DNA of 64,000 nucleotides from SZUA-442 sp035461905 (lineage in GTDB: Bacteria > Actinomycetota > Acidimicrobiia > Spongiisociales > UBA5794), in NCBI GenBank assembly GCA_035461905.1, contig DATHUV010000129.1:1-64000 (forward strand), in the 5' to 3' direction. Below, one piece after another: positions 59,344 through 64,000 of this stretch. Numbering within the stretch: position 1 is the stretch's first letter; each line of letters starts with the position of its first letter. Made by a program: the position numbers and the translations under genes. The notes beneath the pieces are model-generated. The model was not told the DNA's origin, searched no databases, and saw nothing but the letters and a program-made list of their open reading frames with translations.

Positions 59344-60078
59344 TCAGCTCGCCTTGAGCACCGCAAGGGTCTCGGGGAGCGTGACGAAGCCCTCTGACTC
59401 GTAGAGGTTGAGAGCAGGCGTGTTGTCGAACTGCGTGTTCAAGAGCAGAGCCTTCGATCCGTGGCGCTTTGCACTGCGCGCCGTTGCGCGCACGAGGCTG
59501 CGGCCCATCCCCGATCCCTGCCAACGTGGATCGACCGCGACTCGCTGGAGGTAGGAGATGGCGTTGCCGTAGCCGACGACTGCGTAGCCGGTGATCCCGG
59601 ACTCGCCGTCCCTGATCACATAGACGCTCGCCGACGACGTGGCCTGGGTCGACTCTGCGAGGCCGGCGCGATCGAATCGCCAGAACTCCGGGAACGCGGC
59701 GCGATCGATGCGCAGCATCTCCGTGAGGTCGTAGTCGTCCCAGCGGACGACGAGGTGCTGGGGACCCGGCAGGGATCCGTCGAGTGAGAGGCGCATGAGG
59801 GCGAGGTCGAGGTGATCGGAGAAGCCTGCTTGCTCCCAAGGGCGCCTCGCCGATGGAGCGAGGGGAGAGGAGAGGACGGCGGGGGCACCGATGTCGTAGA
59901 GCTGGGATGTGCAGGCTTCGATGAAGCCGGATCCTCCGCGCATGAGGCGCAGCGTCGCGTCGCTGATGGCGTCGTTCCACGGACGCGCCTCAGCCCTCGC
60001 CCATCCCTTGCGAAGCGAGATCGACCCCGGCCAGGTTCCCCGTTGCACCACTCGATGCGGCGTGTCAGCAAGCGCCAT
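59344..60078 (-). CDS. GNAT-family N-acetyltransferase
   Basis: Protein of 244 residues. The C-terminal part (about 125-244) has the GNAT acetyl-CoA motif VAVDPRWQGSGMGRSLVRATARSAKRHGSKALLLNTQFDNTPALNLYESEGF. The N-terminal half (about 1-110) resembles a degenerate second GNAT or helper domain. It acetylates an amine; target unknown. Start at ATG 60078 with GGAG seven bases before; two more in-frame ATGs lie 6 and 12 bases upstream. Divergent from the deacetylase gene, with 78 bases between. Confidence 0.85.
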   Translation of the reverse strand: MALADTPHRVVQRGTWPGSISLRKGWARAEARPWNDAISDATLRLMRGGSGFIEACTSQLYDIGAPAVLSSPLAPSARRPWEQAGFSDHLDLALMRLSLDGSLPGPQHLVVRWDDYDLTEMLRIDRAAFPEFWRFDRAGLAESTQATSSASVYVIRDGESGITGYAVVGYGNAISYLQRVAVDPRWQGSGMGRSLVRATARSAKRHGSKALLLNTQFDNTPALNLYESEGFVTLPETLAVLKAS

Positions 60079-60156
60079 TGGCATCTCCATCGTTCCTACC
60101 GCTGCGAATAGCGTAACCGCGGTTGGCGCAGCCCCGGTCCATGCGAGAATCAGGAC

Positions 60157-61170
60157 GTGTCCTTTCTTCTCGTGTCCCATGAACTGAGTCGTCACCATCG
60201 AACGCCGCAGGGCCATCCCGAGCGTGTGGCTCGCATCGAGTCCGTGATGGCGGGACTCCGGGCGACGCCCACGACGATCGTCGAACTCGAGGCGCCCTCG
60301 GTGGATCCGTCGGTTCTCGCCCTCGTCCACGACGAGCGATACGTGGCTGAGTTCCGTCGGTTCTGCCAGTCCGGCGGCGGCTACCTCGACCCTGACACGT
60401 ATGCCGTACCTGCCTCGTGGGACGCGGCACTTCACGCTGCCGGCGCGGGTCCCGCGGCGGTCGACGCGCTCACGAGGGGCGTAGCGGACACCGCCTTTGT
60501 CGCCGTGCGTCCCCCGGGGCACCACGCAGAGCGTGCCCAGGCGATGGGTTTCTGCTTCTTCAACAATGTCGCCGTGACCGGCGCGTACCTCAGGAGTCTC
60601 GGGAAGCGGGTCGCGATCGTGGACTGGGACGTTCATCACGGGAACGGAACCCAGCGGACCTTCTATAGGGATCCCGATGTCCTGTATGTGTCACTCCACG
60701 AGTTCCCGTTCTTTCCGGGAACGGGGTGGGTGACCGAGACGGGAAGCGGACCGGGGGAGGGGTCCACGGTCAACGTCGCAGTTCCATCCGGGACGAGCTC
60801 GACCTCGTACCTCGCCGCCTTCTCGCGCATCGTCATTCCGATCGTCTCCGAGTTCGCTCCCGACTGGCTCCTGGTGAGCGCGGGGTACGACGCGCACCGG
60901 TCGGACCCGCTCGGGGGTCTTCTCCTCGAGACGCTTGACTACGCGACGATGGCCGCGGCCCTCGCATCCGTCGTGCCACCGTCGAGGACCATCGCATTCC
61001 TCGAGGGTGGCTACGACCTCCAGGCAATGGCGGCATCGGCATCGGCGACCGTGGGGGGAACCCTCGGATTCACCAGTGCGGCACCGCTTCCCAGCCTGAT
61101 CTCCGGATCGGCCGCCCGTGTGGTCGATCTGGCCGTCGAGACCCTGTCCCGGTACTGGGAAGTCGTTTAA
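60157..61170 (+). CDS. histone deacetylase/AcuC-family deacetylase
   Basis: Protein of 337 residues. Zinc-dependent class I/II HDAC motifs: ALVHDERYV, FVAVRPPGHHAE (two catalytic histidines), VAIVDWDVHHGNGTQ (zinc Asp and His) and LLVSAGYDAH (zinc Asp). It removes acyl groups from lysine or acetylpolyamines. Start GTG at 60157. Next to a divergent acetyltransferase; AcuC relatives deacetylate acetyl-CoA synthetase in Bacillus, which is only a hint here. Confidence 0.9.
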   Translation: MSFLLVSHELSRHHRTPQGHPERVARIESVMAGLRATPTTIVELEAPSVDPSVLALVHDERYVAEFRRFCQSGGGYLDPDTYAVPASWDAALHAAGAGPAAVDALTRGVADTAFVAVRPPGHHAERAQAMGFCFFNNVAVTGAYLRSLGKRVAIVDWDVHHGNGTQRTFYRDPDVLYVSLHEFPFFPGTGWVTETGSGPGEGSTVNVAVPSGTSSTSYLAAFSRIVIPIVSEFAPDWLLVSAGYDAHRSDPLGGLLLETLDYATMAAALASVVPPSRTIAFLEGGYDLQAMAASASATVGGTLGFTSAAPLPSLISGSAARVVDLAVETLSRYWEVV

Positions 61171-61230
61171 GGACGACCTTCGAAGCGCCGATACCCCACG
61201 TGGCTGCACACGCGTGGGAGGAAATCGCCG

Positions 61231-62331
61231 ATGGACGAGTTGCCAACGCTCGATGAGCTTCTGTCGAAGCTGATCACGACAGGGGGATCGGACCTCCACC
61301 TCAAGGTGGGCTCGCCGCCTGCGTATCGGATCGACGGCGTCCTCCACCTCGCCGAGCTACCCGTGCTCACGGCCGAGACGACGGCGGAGCTCCTCGCCCA
61401 GCTCGTGCCCGAGCGACTGGCAGCATCCGAGGGACGGACCGACTACGACTTCGCATACGGAAGGCCCGGTCTCGGACGATTCCGGGTGAACTCGTACCGT
61501 CAGCGGGGCTCCGTGAACATCGTCGTCCGTGCTGTGGCGCCATCGAGCCAGACCTTCTCAGAGCTCGGACTGCCAGAGACCGTTGCAAAGGTCTGCGACG
61601 AGCATGATGGGCTCATCCTGGTCACCGGACCCACCGGGTCAGGGAAGACGACCACATGTGCAGCCATCATCGACTACATCAACACGAACCGGCGCACGAA
61701 CATCATCACGATCGAGGACCCGATCGAGGTGACCCACAAGGACAAGCGCTCCATCGTCAGCCAGCGAGAGGTTGGCGTTGACACCGAGTCGTTCGAGGCG
61801 GGGATGCGTGCCGTCCTCCGGCAGGATCCGAATGTGATCTACGTCGGGGAGATCCGCAACCAGGAGACGCTCGAGGCTGCGTTGGTCGCCGCCGAGACAG
61901 GTCATCTCGTCATTTCGACGATGTACACGATCGACGCGGTCGAGACCGTGCACCGCATCCTCGACACGTTTCCCCCCTACCACCAGAGGCGCGTCCGTCA
62001 GATGCTCGCGACATCGCTGCGCGGCATCATCTCCCAGAGGCTCCTGCCGAGGATCGAGGGCCAGGGCCGGGTGCCTGCGGTCGAGTTGATGCTCGGGGTC
62101 GAGGTGATCAAGGAACGACTGATCGATCCGGAGAAGCTGCCGAAGCTGTACGAGACGATCGCAGAGGGCGCCTTCTACGGAATGCAGACGTTCGACCAGG
62201 CGATCACAGCGAGGTATGAGGCGGGCGAAGTGTCATTCTCGGATGCATTGATGCACGTGACGTCGCCCAGGGACTTCAAGATCGCGACCGGCGTCATGTC
62301 GTCGACGCCTCCCCCGTCCTCACTGGTCTGA
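61231..62331 (+). CDS. pilT: PilT-type secretion/twitching ATPase
   Basis: Protein of 366 residues. N-terminal GGSDLHLKVGSPPAYRIDG; Walker A GPTGSGKTTT (133-142); Asp box NIITIEDPIE; Walker B-type VIYVGEIRNQETLEAAL; His-box region AETGHLVISTMYTIDAVE, where the conserved histidine before T is tyrosine (Y232). PilT ATPases pull back type IV pili. No other pilus gene is in the window, so the partner is elsewhere. Stand-alone between the deacetylase and RNase H. Confidence 0.9.
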   Translation: MDELPTLDELLSKLITTGGSDLHLKVGSPPAYRIDGVLHLAELPVLTAETTAELLAQLVPERLAASEGRTDYDFAYGRPGLGRFRVNSYRQRGSVNIVVRAVAPSSQTFSELGLPETVAKVCDEHDGLILVTGPTGSGKTTTCAAIIDYINTNRRTNIITIEDPIEVTHKDKRSIVSQREVGVDTESFEAGMRAVLRQDPNVIYVGEIRNQETLEAALVAAETGHLVISTMYTIDAVETVHRILDTFPPYHQRRVRQMLATSLRGIISQRLLPRIEGQGRVPAVELMLGVEVIKERLIDPEKLPKLYETIAEGAFYGMQTFDQAITARYEAGEVSFSDALMHVTSPRDFKIATGVMSSTPPPSSLV

Positions 62332-62376
62332 TCCGGCGAGGTCGCCTCGTACCGGGGCGTCGCCTACCCTCGCGCC

Positions 62377-62982
62377 ATGCCCGAGTACACGTGTCGCGAT
62401 TGCGGCGACTCGTTCAGCCTGCCGCAGTCGGTTGTCGATCGCTACCCCGGTTGGGCGCCAGCGCAATGCCGCTCATGCCGTGATGGCTCGAAGGCGGCAC
62501 GCGGTGGGGTCCGCTCTCCGAAGGAGATCCAGGGGGATCCGACGACCGGTGTCTTCACCGACGGCAGCTCGGTTCCGAACCCGGGACCAGGCGGCTGGGC
62601 GGCGGTGTATGTCGTTGACGACCAGATCGTTGCGGAGGCCTACGGGTACGGCGGCGAGACTACCAACAACCGGATGGAGCTCGAGGCGTTGATCAAAGCG
62701 GTCGACCTCGTACCCACCGGCACACCGACCACCGTCTACTCGGACTCGAACCTCGCCGTACGCACGATCAACGAGTGGGCGGCCGGCTGGGAGCGCAACG
62801 GATGGAAGCGCAAGGGCGGTCCGGTGGAGAACCTGGACCTCGTCAAGCGGGCGTATCGGGCCTTCAGGGAGAGGCCCGAGTTGGATCTGGTATGGATTCG
62901 TGCCCATGTCGGGTACCGCTGGAACGAGTATGTGGACGCCCTCGCGAACCGTGGCCGGTCGGAGGCGCTCCATGATTCCTGA
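62377..62982 (+). CDS. rnhA: RNase H with N-terminal zinc ribbon
   Basis: Protein of 201 residues. Residues about 4-36 carry C-R-D-C and C-R-S-C pairs (CRDCGDSFSLP, AQCRSCRDG), a zinc ribbon. The RNase H1 domain follows: FTDGSSVPNPGPGGWAAV, NNRMELEALIKA, VYSDSNLAVRTI and AHVGYRWNEYVDALANR, with D-E-D-D catalytic residues. It removes RNA from RNA-DNA hybrids. The zinc ribbon in place of the usual hybrid-binding domain is uncommon. It overlaps the next gene by 11 bases. Confidence 0.9.
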   Translation: MPEYTCRDCGDSFSLPQSVVDRYPGWAPAQCRSCRDGSKAARGGVRSPKEIQGDPTTGVFTDGSSVPNPGPGGWAAVYVVDDQIVAEAYGYGGETTNNRMELEALIKAVDLVPTGTPTTVYSDSNLAVRTINEWAAGWERNGWKRKGGPVENLDLVKRAYRAFRERPELDLVWIRAHVGYRWNEYVDALANRGRSEALHDS

Positions 62983-64000
62983 CCGGCTGCGACCCGTGTT
63001 CACTGACGCTGTCATCGACCTCGCCCGCCGCTTCGAGGACGCGGGCCATCAGCTGTTCCTCGTCGGAGGCTCCGTCAGGGATGCGCTGCTCTCTCGCGGG
63101 AGCAGCGATCTCGACTTCACGACGTCGGCTCGGCCAGATGAGATCGAGCGCATCGGCGAACCATGGGCCCATTCGACCTACCTCGCGGGGAAGGCCTTCG
63201 GAACCATCGGATTGGTCCGCGATCACATCACACACGAGATCACGACGTTCCGATCCGAGATGTACCGCGACGACTCGAGGAAGCCGCAGGTCACGTTCAG
63301 CTCGTCCCTCGAGGAGGACCTCTCGAGGAGGGACTTCACCGTGAACGCGATGGCGATGCTCGTGCCCGTCGAGGCGGGCACGCAGCCTGAGATGATCGAT
63401 CCCCATGGAGGGCTCACTGACCTCGGCTCGCAGCTCTTGCGCACTCCGATGGACCCTGAGATCTCGTTCGGTGACGATCCGCTCCGGATGCTCCGTCTCT
63501 TCAGGTTCGTATCGACACTCGGATTCCGGGCGGACGAAGCGGCCGCTGCTGCCGTCGTTCGCATGCACGATCGGCTCGCGATAGTGTCGGCCGAGCGCAT
63601 TCGGGCAGAGTTCGACAGGCTGATGACCGGTGACAACGTCGCAGAGGCACTTGCCGAGCTCGTCGAGAGCGGCCTCGCGGAGATGTTCATCCCCGAGATC
63701 CCCGCGCTCTCGCTGGAGCAGGATCCCGTCCACAGGCACAAGGATGTGCTCGCCCACACGATTGCCGTCGTCGCCAAGACGGACAGCGGGAACCTCCGGC
63801 TGCGTCTTGCCGCCCTGTTCCACGACATCGGGAAGCCCGCCACCCGGGAGTTCGTCGATGGCGGTGTGACGTTCCACCATCACGAGGTCGTCGGAGCGCG
63901 CATGACCAGACAGCGGATGCAGGCCTTGAGGTACCCGAAGGACACGATCGACGACACGGCCGACCTCGTCTTCCTCCACATGCGCCCCCACACCTTCAAG
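62972..64000 (+). CDS. pcnA: CCA-adding enzyme / poly(A) polymerase family nucleotidyltransferase, 3' end outside window
   Basis: The open frame runs to the window edge (343 codons) with no stop. N-terminal class II nucleotidyltransferase motif LFLVGGSVRDALLSRGSSDLDFTT holds the D-x-D metal site; EEDLSRRDFTVNAMA is the second motif; DPLRMLRLFRFVSTLGF is the RNA-binding neck; and an HD domain begins at LAALFHDIGKPATR. It repairs or adds CCA to tRNA 3' ends. ATG at 62972 overlaps rnhA. The mycobacterial counterpart (Rv3907c) lies in the same neighbourhood. Confidence 0.93.
   Translation, partial: MIPDRLRPVFTDAVIDLARRFEDAGHQLFLVGGSVRDALLSRGSSDLDFTTSARPDEIERIGEPWAHSTYLAGKAFGTIGLVRDHITHEITTFRSEMYRDDSRKPQVTFSSSLEEDLSRRDFTVNAMAMLVPVEAGTQPEMIDPHGGLTDLGSQLLRTPMDPEISFGDDPLRMLRLFRFVSTLGFRADEAAAAAVVRMHDRLAIVSAERIRAEFDRLMTGDNVAEALAELVESGLAEMFIPEIPALSLEQDPVHRHKDVLAHTIAVVAKTDSGNLRLRLAALFHDIGKPATREFVDGGVTFHHHEVVGARMTRQRMQALRYPKDTIDDTADLVFLHMRPHTFK

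Overview
The window is high-GC DNA spanning the replication origin of an actinobacterial (Actinomycetota) chromosome. The evidence is gene content and order. The gyrA-gyrB-DUF721-recF-dnaN-dnaA block abuts rpmH-rnpA-yidD-yidC-jag-rsmG-parA-parB, and then cwlM-trxA-trxB and a sigM/anti-sigma pair. On the other side lie crgA, a class E sortase, trpG/pabA and the pknB-pbpA-rodA-pstP-fhaB-fhaA cell-wall kinase cluster ending at tRNA-Leu. This is the arrangement known around oriC in mycobacteria and streptomycetes. An F420-type nitroreductase family protein, CrgA and PASTA kinase fit the same phylum. The short FhaA, the compact dnaA-dnaN origin and the free-standing pseudokinase suggest a lineage outside Mycobacteriales (Acidimicrobiia-like is a guess).

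Layout. 1-5.2 kb: an ATP-grasp-like enzyme, the SRP RNA, menG, serS and two membrane-associated proteins. 5.2-14.9 kb: tRNA-Leu, the FHA/PP2C/RodA/PBP/PknB operon, mutY, a convergent sortase-small membrane protein-trpG operon, and crgA. 14.9-17.3 kb: thiolase, tRNA-Ala, a DUF2269 protein, and tRNA-Ile with a 150-bp tandem duplication of its 3' end. 17.3-39.3 kb: an accessory stretch of about 22 kb that interrupts the usual gyrA-DUF3566-ileT-alaT neighbourhood. It holds an ECF sigma factor with a membrane-anchored beta-propeller partner, a broken vapC, a PadR/HAAS pair with a recognisable operator, acetyl-CoA synthetase, a CrtI-like oxidoreductase, a VIT1-like transporter facing a P1B-type ATPase-hemerythrin fusion, a B12 ABC importer under a cobalamin riboswitch, and a thioredoxin-NHL lipoprotein. 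39.4-54 kb: the replication and segregation core, with oriC between dnaN and dnaA and two parS sites at the start of rsmG. 54-64 kb: CwlM-like protein, thioredoxin system, sigM locus, pseudokinase, a divergent acetyltransferase/deacetylase pair, PilT-like ATPase, RNase H and a truncated CCA-adding-enzyme-type gene.

How the parts fit together. PknB (kinase), PstP (phosphatase), FhaA/FhaB (phosphothreonine readers), RodA/PbpA (septal/lateral wall synthesis), CwlM (regulator of MurA in mycobacteria) and the pseudokinase (partner of FhaA in mycobacteria) form one signalling circuit for peptidoglycan synthesis, split across both sides of oriC. DnaA/oriC and ParA/ParB/parS handle replication start and origin segregation. 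The accessory region is dominated by metal, cobalamin, redox and central carbon functions with their own regulators.

Most of the window is ordinary, well-conserved core. The most distinctive observations are the DnaA-trio-like origin, the rsmG start codon inside a parS site, the compact cobalamin riboswitch with a Shine-Dalgarno-sequestering hairpin, the pseudokinase separated from MurJ, and the unusual quinolone-determining region of GyrA. I did not find a clear new multi-gene system (no CRISPR, phage, defence island or transposase).
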